In this document: positions 7,274-15,404 of the stretch, piece by piece
Layout: each line of letters starts with the position of its first letter
How positions within the stretch are numbered: the stretch's first letter is position 1
Assembly (NCBI GenBank): GCA_910579845.1
Contig: CAJTWL010000040.1
Coordinates: 1 to 17,912, forward strand
DNA length: 17,912 nt
Reading direction: 5' to 3'
Source of the DNA: an uncultured Muribaculaceae bacterium
GTDB lineage: Bacteria > Bacteroidota > Bacteroidia > Bacteroidales > Muribaculaceae
Made by a program: the position numbers and the translations under genes
Notes under the pieces: model-generated
Seen by the model: only the letters and a program-made list of their open reading frames with translations
What the model was told of the DNA's origin: nothing
The model's database searches: none

Positions 7274-7696
7274 CTATGACTGAAGAAGCGCTTTGAGTTC
7301 GTTGTATGAACTTAGAAAGAACTCTCTATCCTGAAGATGTTTGTGAGGCAGTGTCAGCTCTGGGGTGTCCATCACGATATCGTCGGCAGCCATTATGTCT
7401 ATGTCAATTATCCTGTCGGCATATGTGCCATCCTTTTTTCTATGGGAAAGCGGAGAGATCTGTCGCTCTATTCCTTTAAGAATGTGAAGCACTTCTAATG
7501 GCGCTTTATCGGAGATAAAGCGCATACCCATATTTACAAATTTGTGTTTTGATTCATATCCCCATGGCTTGGATTCAATGGCTTTGGACAGTTCAAACCA
7601 TCCGAATTCTTTTTCTATAAGGCTGACGGCGCGACTTATGTTCAACATCTTGTTTCCAAGATTACTGCCGATATTTATATAATAATTTGTTTCCAT
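7274..7696 (-). CDS. folK: 2-amino-4-hydroxy-6-hydroxymethyldihydropteridine diphosphokinase
   Basis: A 140-residue cytosolic kinase (HPPK) transferring pyrophosphate from ATP to the hydroxymethyl-dihydropterin, a step of folate synthesis. It shows the N-terminal GSNLGN (10-15), the pterin-side SKPWGYES (42-49), the metal-binding DRIIDIDIM with D98 and D100, and LPHKHLQDREF (116-126), the family LPHP-x-RxF block. It is slightly shorter than E. coli FolK (about 159 residues) but complete. It lies downstream of infB on the same strand, separated by 115 bases that contain a 54-bp palindrome, so it probably relies on read-through or its own unseen promoter. It converges with the hydrolase gene with 9 bases between stops and no terminator there. 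Confidence 0.92.
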   Translation of the reverse strand: METNYYINIGSNLGNKMLNISRAVSLIEKEFGWFELSKAIESKPWGYESKHKFVNMGMRFISDKAPLEVLHILKGIERQISPLSHRKKDGTYADRIIDIDIMAADDIVMDTPELTLPHKHLQDREFFLSSYNELKALLQS

Positions 7697-7745
7697 ATTG
7701 TATGGTTTCCGGTAAATGTTCTGTTTGATTGAATGATAAAACAGA

Positions 7746-7799
7746 TTTTAAAATACAGATACGCAATATCACATGATATTGCGTATCTGTATTTTAAAA
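7746..7799 (-). terminator. 54-bp perfect inverted repeat between infB and folK
   Basis: Two exact 26-base arms (7746-7771 and 7774-7799) are separated by only CA. The inner part (ACGCAATATCA and complement) holds the GC pairs. The outermost eight bases of each arm, TTTTAAAA, are themselves palindromic and supply an A-tract before and a T-tract after the stem in either direction. It starts 13 bases past the infB stop in the transcription direction, as expected for the terminator of rimP-nusA-infB. The stem is far longer than a terminator needs, so RNase III processing to give a separate folK mRNA is an alternative. Confidence 0.75.
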
Positions 7800-7811
7800 G
7801 TGTTATATGTA

Positions 7812-10800
7812 TCAGAGAGTTTTCTTAACCTCTACCTCTTCGTAAGCTTCTATAAGGTCCCCTTCGCGAACATCGTTATATCCCTGAATAGAGAGACCGC
7901 AATCGTATCCTGATACTACATCCTTAACATCATCCTTGAAGCGCTTGAGTGAGCCCAGTTCGCCTGTATAGATGACAATGCCGTCTCTGATCAGGCGCAC
8001 TTTACTTGCACGTTTGATCTTGCCGTCGCGTACAATTGCGCCGGCAATTGTGCCGACTTTCGATATATGGTAGGTCTGCAGCACTTCTGCCGTACCGGTG
8101 ATCTCCTCTTTGATTTCCGGCGAGAGCATACCTTCCATAGCATCCTTGACTTCCTCGATAGCCTTGTAGATGACCGAATAGAGACGTATCTCCACGCCCT
8201 CTTTCTCAGCTTCTTTCTTTGCCGAAGCGGAAGGTCGAACCTGGAAACCTATGATGATTGCATCTGAAGCAGCCGCCAACGTCACATCCGATTCGGATAT
8301 CGCACCCACGCCTTTGTGAAGTACGTTGACTTGGACTTCCGGAGTAGAAAGTTTGAGAAGAGAATCAGAAAGAGCCTCAATTGAACCGTCGACATCACCT
8401 TTGACAACAAGGTTGAGCTCATGGAAATCGTTGAGCGCACGACGACGTCCGAGTTCTTCAAGTCCGAGACGTTTCTTGGTACGAAGACCGAGTTCACGTT
8501 GGAGCTGTTCACGTTTTCCTGCAATTTCACGTGCTTCCTGTTCGGTTTCAAGTACGTTGAATGTATCGCCGGCAGTAGGAGCGCCGTTAAGTCCGAGGAT
8601 CAGAACCGGAGTTGCCGGTCCTGCCTCTTTAACGCGCTGATTACGCTCGTTGAACATCGCTTTTACCTTTCCGAAGTGTGTTCCTGCAAGAATTACGTCT
8701 CCGACATGCAATGTGCCGTTTTGCACAAGTACGGTTGCAATGTAACCTCTTCCTTTGTCAAGGGAAGATTCGATTACAGAACCGATTGCATTACGGTCTG
8801 GATTAGCTTTGAGGTCAAGCATCTCAGCCTCGAGAAGTACTTTCTCCATCAGCTCGTCGACACCGATGCCTTTCTTGGCTGATATATCCTGACTCTGATA
8901 TTTACCGCCCCACTCTTCTACAAGGTAATTCATCTGGGCAAGTTCTTCTTTAATCTTGTCAGGGTTTGCCGCAGGTTTGTCGATCTTATTGATAGCGAAT
9001 ACCATCGGTACACCTGCTGCGGATGCATGGTTAATAGCCTCAATTGTCTGAGGCATCACATCATCGTCAGCTGCTACGATAATAATAGCAAGGTCTGTGA
9101 CTTTGGCTCCGCGGGCACGCATAGCGGTAAATGCTTCGTGACCGGGGGTGTCAAGGAAGGTGATGCGACGTCCGTCTTCAAGTTTTACATTATATGCACC
9201 TATATGTTGGGTGATACCGCCGGCTTCGCCTGCAATAACGTTGGCATTGCGGATATAGTCGAGAAGAGAAGTCTTACCGTGGTCTACGTGACCCATAACC
9301 GTCACAATTGGCGGACGGCTCTGGAGCTCTTCTTCGCTGTCTTCGGCTATCTCGATGGCTTCTGTCACATCGGCACTTACAAACTCTGTAGTAAATCCGA
9401 ATTCCTCTGCTACAATATTAATTGTCTCTGCATCAAGGCGCTGGTTGATAGATACCATTACACCGAGGTTCATGCATGTCGCGATCACATTGTTGATCGG
9501 CACATCCATAAGACTTGCCAAATCGTTGGCAGTCACAAACTCGGTAATCTTGATTACCTTGCTTTCGGCTTCCTCGCGCTGGAGATTTTCTATCTCACGG
9601 TTATGCATCTCTTCGCGTTTCTCCTTACGCCATTTTGCACTCTTTTTAGGAGCTTTGTTGGTAAGTCGCGCAAGTGTCTCTTTTACTTGTTTTTGTACGT
9701 CTTCGGTACTTACTTCTTGCTTTACAGGATGTTTGTCTCTTTTACGCTTGTTTTCGCCTCTCTGGCTGCCTCCGCCTTGACCTCCACGAGACTGATTGCC
9801 GTTGTCCTGACGCTCTTTTTTACGGTTTTCATTGCCGAATCCCGGTTGTTGGGCCGCCTTTTCTATATCAACCTTCTCCTTTCCTATGCGCTTGCGTTTC
9901 TTGCGCTCTCCTGCTTCAGCGCGACGTTCGCTACGGGATTTTTTCTTGGGTCTGGTTGACTGGTTTAAGGCTGAAAGGTCTATTTTACCTACTACTTTCA
10001 GCTCAGGACCTGCCGGTGCTGATGAATAGCGGAATACGTTGTTTGCAGGTGTGTCATCCTGTTTCCCTTCATCCGGTCTGGTGTCAGACACAGGTTCTTG
10101 TTCTATTGGTTCAGTTTCTTTCTCCACTTTTGAAACATCCTGTTTTGGCTGAGGTTTCTCTTCTGTGTTTTGAGGCTTCTGTGAAGCAGGCTTTGACCTT
10201 TCAGGTTTCGGTGTCACAACTTCCGCTTTTTCAGGTGTCTCAATCTGAACCTGAGATTTTTTCTCTTCTTGAGGTTTTTCTTTGGTGCTAACGGTTTCAG
10301 CCTTAGGCTCAGTTTCGTTAACAGTTTCTTTAGCAGAAATCTCTTTTACCGCTTCAACAACTTTTTGTTTTTCCGCTTTTTGCTCGGTTTTAGGCTCCGG
10401 TTTTGCCACCGTTTTCTCCGTTTGAACGGGTTCTGTATTCGTTTTTACCTTTTCCTGCTTGCGCTCAGGCTCAACAGCAGCATTAGTTTTAGGATTATCG
10501 AGATTAATCTTGCCTAAGATTTTTGGTCCTGCATTGGATGGTACGGCAGTTTTGATCTCTTCAACGGGAATGCGTTCCTGTTTAGCCGCTTTCTCTTTTC
10601 GCTCGTTTTTACGTGATGTTACGATTTCATCGGACATCGCTTTGACATTCTTGTCTTTGCTGAATTCATGTGTCAACAAATCAACCGCTTTTTCATCAAG
10701 ACGCGTGTTTGGGCCGGGATTTTCTTCAATCTCGACATTGTGCTTACGCAGAAATTCAACGGCGGTGTTGATCCCTACGTTCAAGTCTTTTGCTACTTTG

Positions 10801-10817
10801 CTGATTTTTATGCGCAT
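7812..10817 (-). CDS. infB: Translation initiation factor IF-2
   Basis: A 1001-residue GTPase that brings initiator fMet-tRNA to the 30S subunit. The order is: IF2N subdomain (1-55, KVAKDLNVGINTAVEFL); a very long low-complexity linker rich in K, E, P, Q and T (about 60-420, with an RGGQGGGSQRG patch near 345-355); a second IF2N-like domain (about 430-485, ITEFVTANDLASLM); the G domain with G1 GHVDHGKT (509-516), G3 DTPGH (556-560) and G4 NKID (610-613); then beta-barrel domains II-IV (LLKLSTPEVQVNV, AEVLQTYHISKVGTIAG, KRFKDDVKDVVSGYDCG). The long linker is usual for Bacteroidetes IF-2. It is the third gene of rimP-nusA-infB, 92 bases after nusA, and its transcript probably ends at the palindrome downstream. 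Confidence 0.97.
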   Translation of the reverse strand: MRIKISKVAKDLNVGINTAVEFLRKHNVEIEENPGPNTRLDEKAVDLLTHEFSKDKNVKAMSDEIVTSRKNERKEKAAKQERIPVEEIKTAVPSNAGPKILGKINLDNPKTNAAVEPERKQEKVKTNTEPVQTEKTVAKPEPKTEQKAEKQKVVEAVKEISAKETVNETEPKAETVSTKEKPQEEKKSQVQIETPEKAEVVTPKPERSKPASQKPQNTEEKPQPKQDVSKVEKETEPIEQEPVSDTRPDEGKQDDTPANNVFRYSSAPAGPELKVVGKIDLSALNQSTRPKKKSRSERRAEAGERKKRKRIGKEKVDIEKAAQQPGFGNENRKKERQDNGNQSRGGQGGGSQRGENKRKRDKHPVKQEVSTEDVQKQVKETLARLTNKAPKKSAKWRKEKREEMHNREIENLQREEAESKVIKITEFVTANDLASLMDVPINNVIATCMNLGVMVSINQRLDAETINIVAEEFGFTTEFVSADVTEAIEIAEDSEEELQSRPPIVTVMGHVDHGKTSLLDYIRNANVIAGEAGGITQHIGAYNVKLEDGRRITFLDTPGHEAFTAMRARGAKVTDLAIIIVAADDDVMPQTIEAINHASAAGVPMVFAINKIDKPAANPDKIKEELAQMNYLVEEWGGKYQSQDISAKKGIGVDELMEKVLLEAEMLDLKANPDRNAIGSVIESSLDKGRGYIATVLVQNGTLHVGDVILAGTHFGKVKAMFNERNQRVKEAGPATPVLILGLNGAPTAGDTFNVLETEQEAREIAGKREQLQRELGLRTKKRLGLEELGRRRALNDFHELNLVVKGDVDGSIEALSDSLLKLSTPEVQVNVLHKGVGAISESDVTLAAASDAIIIGFQVRPSASAKKEAEKEGVEIRLYSVIYKAIEEVKDAMEGMLSPEIKEEITGTAEVLQTYHISKVGTIAGAIVRDGKIKRASKVRLIRDGIVIYTGELGSLKRFKDDVKDVVSGYDCGLSIQGYNDVREGDLIEAYEEVEVKKTL

Positions 10818-10909
10818 ATATTGGTTGTTTCTTTCTTAATTAAGTTTCCCCGTTGCAGGAGAATTGTTATTCCTATCCCTTTTTTCGAAGTTCTTAGCAA
10901 CTTTTTAAA

Positions 10910-12157
10910 TTAGTCTTCGAATTCAGCCTGAAGCACATCTATTACATGTTGAAGTGTGCTTTCTTCAAGATCAGCCTGATCCAGAATGTTACGCGGTGCG
11001 TTAAGTACAGCCTTGGCAGTGCCCAATCCAAGATTTTTCAGAGCCTCAATTACCCACTGGTCGATTTCATCGCTGAATTCGTCAAGGTAGATATCCTCTT
11101 CACCCTCCTCGATATCTCGGTAAACGTCAATCTGGTAGCCTGTGAGCATAGTCGCAAGACGAATATTCATACCTCCCTTGCCGATTGCGAGGCTGACTTC
11201 ATCCGGATGGAGGAATACTTCCGCTTTCTTGGTGTCTTGGTTGAGACGAATTGATGATATCTTGGCGGGACTGAGCGCACGCTGTATATATAGTTGTGGA
11301 TTGGCAGTCCAAGAGATGACATCAATGTTCTCGTTGCGCAATTCACGTACAATACCATGTATTCTGCTGCCTTTGATACCGACGCAAGCTCCTACAGGGT
11401 CAATACGGTCATCGTAACTCTCGACTGCTATTTTTGCTCTTTCACCAGGTATGCGTGCTACATCCTTGATTGTGATGAGTCCTTCGTTGATTTCCGGTAC
11501 TTCCTGCTCGAAAAGTCTACGTAGGAAACGGGGATCAGTGCGGCTTACAATTACTTTCGGGTTGTTGTTCGGATTGTCTACTCGTTTTACAATCACACGC
11601 ACCATATCCCCCTTGTGAAAGAAGTCTCCGGGAATCTGTTCCTCTTTCGGCATTATAAGCTCATTCTGCTCTTCATCAAGAAGGAGCATCTCTTTTTTCC
11701 AAATCTGATGTACCTCTCCGGTCAACACCTCGCCTTCAAGTTCTTTGAATTTATTATAGATCGCGTCTTTCTGCAGATCAAGTATTTTGGACTGTAGTGT
11801 CTGACGCAGGTTCAAAATTGCACGGCGTCCGAATTTTTCGAAATATATCTGCTTCGTAACCTCTTCCCCGATTTCACATTCGGGGTCGATCTCTTTTGCT
11901 TCGGAGATACCGATCTGGAGATCTTTGTTTTCAACCTCTCCATCTGGAACTACCTCAAGATTCTGGTAGATCTCGCAGTCTCCTTTGTCGGGGTTCATGA
12001 TTACGTCGAAATTTTCGTCAGTTCCGAACATTTTTGCCAACACGTTGCGGAATGACTCCTCCAAAACCGAAATCATTGTGGTTTTGTCGATGTTTTTAAG
12101 CTCTTTAAACTCCGCAAACCTGTCAACCATGTTTACTGTCTCTGCTTTCTTTGCCAT
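10910..12157 (-). CDS. nusA: Transcription termination/antitermination factor NusA
   Basis: A 415-residue RNA polymerase-binding factor acting in pausing, termination and rRNA antitermination. It has the N-terminal RNAP-binding domain (1-130), S1 domain (about 135-205, GEVLTGEVHQIWKKEML), KH1 with GIKG (260-263) and KH2 with GKGG (326-329). After KH2 come a short acidic segment (EEGEEDIYLDEFSDEID) and one helix-hairpin-helix-like unit (NLGLGTAKAVLNAPRNILDQADLEE), so the second acidic repeat of E. coli NusA (495 residues) is absent, as in most non-proteobacterial NusA. It lies between rimP (109 bases upstream) and infB (92 bases downstream). I see no clear promoter in either gap, so one operon is likely. 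Confidence 0.97.
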   Translation of the reverse strand: MAKKAETVNMVDRFAEFKELKNIDKTTMISVLEESFRNVLAKMFGTDENFDVIMNPDKGDCEIYQNLEVVPDGEVENKDLQIGISEAKEIDPECEIGEEVTKQIYFEKFGRRAILNLRQTLQSKILDLQKDAIYNKFKELEGEVLTGEVHQIWKKEMLLLDEEQNELIMPKEEQIPGDFFHKGDMVRVIVKRVDNPNNNPKVIVSRTDPRFLRRLFEQEVPEINEGLITIKDVARIPGERAKIAVESYDDRIDPVGACVGIKGSRIHGIVRELRNENIDVISWTANPQLYIQRALSPAKISSIRLNQDTKKAEVFLHPDEVSLAIGKGGMNIRLATMLTGYQIDVYRDIEEGEEDIYLDEFSDEIDQWVIEALKNLGLGTAKAVLNAPRNILDQADLEESTLQHVIDVLQAEFED

Positions 12158-12266
12158 AAGACTATCTAATTTTCTCTTTGTTTTTATGTTTATTCGTCAA
12201 TTATTTACTGCCGTTGGATGTGTAATCTCTCAGAATGTGTAGAGTGTACACATACATGTCGTATGA

Positions 12267-12731
12267 TCAGAATTTCAGCAGATATTTTACTGAATTTACC
12301 TCATCATATGTGAACTCCATATCAACCGGGGTTTCTATCGGTTTCTTTTTACCCTCTTCCTTGACTTTTACTGTTGTAAGGATTTTGAATCCGTTGTCGG
12401 CGGCATCAAGCAATTCACCGGTATATTTCTTCCCGTTCTTCGCCATTACCTCAACCTCGTTGCCGATGTTCTTGAGATATTGTTTTCTTACCCTGAAAGG
12501 GGATGTAAGCCCTGCGCTTCCCACTTCAAGTTCGTAATCTTCATTGTCACGGGGAAATGCGTCTTCGATCTTTTTTGAAAGGGCGATGCAGAAATCTATG
12601 TCGGCGCTTTCCATAGAGTCTATCTCTATTTTGATCTCATTGTCTTTACTGACCTTTATATCCACAAGGAAGTAACCTGTATCAGTAAGATTCTCTTCAA
12701 TGAAATCTGTCAATGCCTTCTTGTTTATCAT
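12267..12731 (-). CDS. rimP: Ribosome maturation factor RimP
   Basis: A 154-residue 30S assembly factor (formerly YhbC/DUF150). The conserved block YELEVGSAGLTSPF (66-79) corresponds to the family ELEVSSPGLDRPL segment that ends the N-terminal alpha/beta domain. The C-terminal SH3-like barrel follows (about 82-154, EVEVMAKNGKKYTGELL). The first gene of the rimP-nusA-infB operon, with a good promoter 60-90 bases upstream and a GAAA-loop hairpin in its leader. Confidence 0.93.
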   Translation of the reverse strand: MINKKALTDFIEENLTDTGYFLVDIKVSKDNEIKIEIDSMESADIDFCIALSKKIEDAFPRDNEDYELEVGSAGLTSPFRVRKQYLKNIGNEVEVMAKNGKKYTGELLDAADNGFKILTTVKVKEEGKKKPIETPVDMEFTYDEVNSVKYLLKF

Positions 12732-12756
12732 AATTTTATGTTGGTTTCAAAAACAA

Positions 12757-12778
12757 GGAGGAGACTTTCGTCCCCTCC
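12757..12778 (-). promoter_or_regulatory. Leader hairpin with GAAA tetraloop upstream of rimP
   Basis: Read on the minus strand: GGAGGGGAC, loop GAAA, GTCTCCTCC. This is nine pairs with one G-U, closed by C-GAAA-G, a stable GNRA loop. It is followed by TTGTTTTTG, so it has the layout of an intrinsic terminator or attenuator although the T-tract is interrupted by G. It begins about 10 bases after the predicted transcription start and ends 25 bases before the rimP start codon. It could stabilise the mRNA 5' end, attenuate transcription (plausible for an operon encoding NusA) or bind a product. Which of these applies is inference. Confidence 0.6.
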
Positions 12779-12790
12779 GGAATTCCTTTG

Positions 12791-12821
12791 CAAAAGTAGT
12801 AAAATATTTTGGATATTCCAA
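12791..12821 (-). promoter_or_regulatory. Promoter of rimP-nusA-infB
   Basis: On the minus strand, TTG (12821-12819), a 20-bp spacer, then TACTTTTG (12798-12791), an exact fit to TAnnTTTG, the primary sigma factor -7 element of Bacteroidetes. The start of transcription would fall near 12787, about 55 bases upstream of the rimP ATG. Confidence 0.7.
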
Positions 12822-12831
12822 TTCTTGCTGT

Positions 12832-12951
12832 TGTGTCATGCTATGATAAAGACTTGAATATTTATATTTAACAATATTTAACCATTGTTGGTGTGTTTTA
12901 AGAATTTTTGAATGCTGTTAAAATAATTTCACAGGATTGTTGAAATGTTTT
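12832..12951. other. AT-rich intergenic stretch between nudC and the rimP promoter
   Basis: It holds a two-unit direct repeat ATATTTAAC (12864-12872 and 12874-12882) with a 10-bp period, lying 43-61 bases upstream of the rimP -33 element. It also holds a weak stem ATTTCA / TGAAAT (12926-12931 and 12941-12946) just past the nudC stop, followed on the minus strand by TATTTT, which may be a poor terminator for dnaX-nudC. No gene is visible. Confidence 0.35.
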
Positions 12952-13575
12952 TCAGACCTCTCCTCTTATCCATGCATCAATCAGCACCCTTGATAAAGAG
13001 GGCATAGTGGGTAATACGGGCAGTGAAGTGCGTGTAAACCAGTGGGCTGAAGATAGTTCGTTGTCAGCAAGGCAAATATTTCCCGAATCATATTCTGCTG
13101 TAAATGCGATCATAAGTTGTGAGGGGAAGGGCCATGACTGGGAGTTGAAATAGCGAATGTTGCGTATTGAAATGGATGTTTCCTCCAAGACTTCTCGTGC
13201 AACGCATTCCTCAAGGGTTTCACCTGTCTCGACAAACCCTGCGACTAAAGCATGCATGTCCGGGTTTCTAAAGTTGCGTGCATGAACGAGAAGTGCTTCT
13301 TCACCACGTTTTATCAGCACAAGAATGGCTGGAGAAAGGTGTGGAAAGATTTCTGTCCCGCAAGCATTGCATTTTAGGGATATATCTGAGTTCTTTTCTA
13401 ATTCTTGTCCACATTTTGAACAGAAGCGGTTGTTGTCGAAGAAATATTTTAGTTCAGCCTTCTTAGCCTCGTTACGCCATTCTGCTTCAGAAAGATAATT
13501 CCAGGCTTCCCTGAGTCCGTTTTTTTTGATTATCATTTCTGACCTTGACGGGGTGTCGGTGTTGTCGTTGTTCAT
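12952..13575 (-). CDS. nudC: NudC-like NAD(H)/NAD-RNA pyrophosphatase
   Basis: A 207-residue Nudix hydrolase that splits NAD(H) to NMN(H) and AMP; family members also remove NAD caps from RNA 5' ends. A zinc ribbon is formed by C52, C55, C69 and C72. The Nudix box runs G113 to I135 (GFVETGETLEECVAREVLEE), with catalytic acids E128, E131 and E132. The NudC-specific motif after the box is SQSWPFPSQLM (145-155), one change from SQPWPFPQSLM (S for P, with SQ for QS). It is shorter than E. coli NudC (257 residues), having only a reduced N-terminal domain. It starts two bases after the dnaX stop, so it is surely co-transcribed with dnaX. The functional reason for that pairing is not evident. Confidence 0.88.
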   Translation of the reverse strand: MNNDNTDTPSRSEMIIKKNGLREAWNYLSEAEWRNEAKKAELKYFFDNNRFCSKCGQELEKNSDISLKCNACGTEIFPHLSPAILVLIKRGEEALLVHARNFRNPDMHALVAGFVETGETLEECVAREVLEETSISIRNIRYFNSQSWPFPSQLMIAFTAEYDSGNICLADNELSSAHWFTRTSLPVLPTMPSLSRVLIDAWIRGEV

Positions 13576-13577
13576 AA

Positions 13578-15353
13578 TCAGCCTAATTCCGCATCAATTG
13601 ATTTAAGAAAGTCTGCCATATCCGGATTGACAGTCAGTATTTTTTTCAGAAACTCTTGCGGTGGAAGACGTTTTGGACGGTTTTTATTCTCTTCAACAAT
13701 TATTTCAAAAGAGAGGCTGTTGTTTTTCAAAGATTTGCGAAGGAATGGAAGCAGATTGCAGTCAGGTGATTCCAAGGCGCCTTTCAACTGAGGAAGTTCT
13801 ACTGAAATAGTATATGAAGATTCACCGGTGCGCTTCTTTTTTGCAGCTCGCATTGCGCTGAGAAGTATGTGCTTGTCCGGATTGTTGTACATATATATAT
13901 TCCATGCTTCTTCAAACTGTTCATCTGTGAACTCTGCGTCCGGTTCATTGCTGTTGTCTGTGTTGTTTTCAAGACCCATGTCAGAGAGACGTATGCTGCT
14001 TATGCGATTAACGTGACCGCGTGGCTTTTGGAGTTTTGTGGGTTGTTCAGGAGCCGGATGTGGCACAGACGTGGATTGAGACACCTTTTTCAGCTTTGGT
14101 TCCTCTTTTTTCTCTTCACTGTCAGTTTCAGCATGTACGACGGGTCTCTCATTGGGCGCGGAAGAATCTGTCTTGCCGGAATATCCGGTTGTTACATTTA
14201 TGGCGCGGAGGGAGGGGAGATCCTCCGCCAAATCAAAAGGGGGAGTGGCGGGTTTGAGTAACTGGCATAGACGTATGAGAGTAACTTCGACAAGCAGCTG
14301 TTTATTGCCGGTTGTGCGATAGTTGTAATCTGCGTTGTTCAGTATCTTCATTGCCGCGTAATACCATTGTAACGGAAGTTTGCCTACCTGTTCCTTGAAA
14401 CGGGCGGAAGTCTCCGAATCAACCTCGAGCAGCGGAATAGTGCGAGGGTCGGCGGCCGCCATCAGGTCTCGTACATGGGTTGCAAGACCGTTTATAAAGA
14501 ATAGGGAGTCAAAGCCTTTGTCTCGTATATTTTTATAAATAAGCAGTGCCTCCGGAATATCTCCGTTTGCAAAACTTTCTGTCAATTGAAAGTAGAAGTC
14601 ACTGTCAAGTACATTAAGATTGTCAAGAGCGCCCTCATATGTTATGTGTCCTCCACATGATGCAGACACTTGATCGAATATCGAGAGAGCGTCGCGCATG
14701 GCTCCATCTGCTTTTCTGGCTATGACTGCCAATCCACGTGGATCTGCCTCCACGCCTCTGTCAGACGCCACGTATTTAAGGTGCTCCACCATATCATCTA
14801 CTGTAATGCGCTTGAAATCATAAATCTGGCATCGGCTCAGAATGGTAGGTATGACCTTGTGTTTTTCGGTAGTGGCGAGGATGAATATCGCATATTTCGG
14901 CGGTTCTTCAAGTGTTTTTAGAAAAGCGTTGAAAGCGGCAGAGGACAACATGTGTACCTCATCGATAATAAACACTTTATATTTACCCTGTTGTGGAGGT
15001 ATGTTGACTTGGTCAATGACTTCGCGTATATCCTCTACGCGATTATTTGACGCGGCATCAAGTTCTATAAGGTTAAAGGAATTGCCTTTTGAAATCGCCA
15101 GGCATGAATCGCATTCACCGCATGCCTCCCCATCGGGAGTCGGGTTTGTACAGTTGATAGTACGTGCGAAAATTCTGGCACAGGAGGTCTTTCCGACGCC
15201 CCTCGGACCGCAGAAAAGATAAGCCTGGGCAAGTCTGCCCGAAGATATGGAGTTCTTTAATGTCGTGGTAAGGTTTTTCTGTCCGACCACTGATGCAAAA
15301 GTGGCTGGACGGTATTTCCTTGCGCTGACTATATACGGTGCGTTTTCGTTCAT
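13578..15353 (-). CDS. dnaX: DNA polymerase III subunit gamma/tau
   Basis: A 591-residue clamp-loader ATPase. Domain I carries Walker A GPRGVGKTS (49-57), a zinc module C68, C78, C81, C84, Walker B DEVH (131-134), sensor 1 LATTEKHKV (159-167) and the SRC arginine-finger motif (173-175). Domains II-III extend to about 370. A charged, low-complexity linker (about 390-465) leads to a C-terminal tau-like domain (about 475-591, EQFEEAWNIYMYNN) that should contact polymerase or helicase. In the linker the codons for E414-K415-K416 form a run of six A; slippage there would stop soon in either other frame, giving a gamma-sized product, but this is speculative. Start: ATG before APYIVSARKYRP, the conserved N-terminus. 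Confidence 0.96.
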   Translation of the reverse strand: MNENAPYIVSARKYRPATFASVVGQKNLTTTLKNSISSGRLAQAYLFCGPRGVGKTSCARIFARTINCTNPTPDGEACGECDSCLAISKGNSFNLIELDAASNNRVEDIREVIDQVNIPPQQGKYKVFIIDEVHMLSSAAFNAFLKTLEEPPKYAIFILATTEKHKVIPTILSRCQIYDFKRITVDDMVEHLKYVASDRGVEADPRGLAVIARKADGAMRDALSIFDQVSASCGGHITYEGALDNLNVLDSDFYFQLTESFANGDIPEALLIYKNIRDKGFDSLFFINGLATHVRDLMAAADPRTIPLLEVDSETSARFKEQVGKLPLQWYYAAMKILNNADYNYRTTGNKQLLVEVTLIRLCQLLKPATPPFDLAEDLPSLRAINVTTGYSGKTDSSAPNERPVVHAETDSEEKKEEPKLKKVSQSTSVPHPAPEQPTKLQKPRGHVNRISSIRLSDMGLENNTDNSNEPDAEFTDEQFEEAWNIYMYNNPDKHILLSAMRAAKKKRTGESSYTISVELPQLKGALESPDCNLLPFLRKSLKNNSLSFEIIVEENKNRPKRLPPQEFLKKILTVNPDMADFLKSIDAELG

Positions 15354-15404
15354 ATGACATACAAATAAAATTGTGACCCGGATATTCTGTCCTATATCAC
15401 TTTA
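15354..15404. other. Short leader between dnaX and repeat copy D
   Basis: Fifty bases of unique AT-rich sequence. On the minus strand no TAnnTTTG element is found here, so the dnaX promoter is sought beyond the repeat. With copy D and the sequence to 15731 this makes a 378-base stretch without a gene. Confidence 0.4.

Noticed and set aside
9027..9959. A 310-codon + strand frame opposite infB
   Set aside because: It is antisense to the conserved IF-2 G domain and linker; composition rich in F, C and L reflects the complement of a charged protein.
12158..12266. Internal promoter for nusA
   Set aside because: No TAnnTTTG match with a spaced TTG on the minus strand; the partly palindromic TGTACA-type sequence there is too weak to name.
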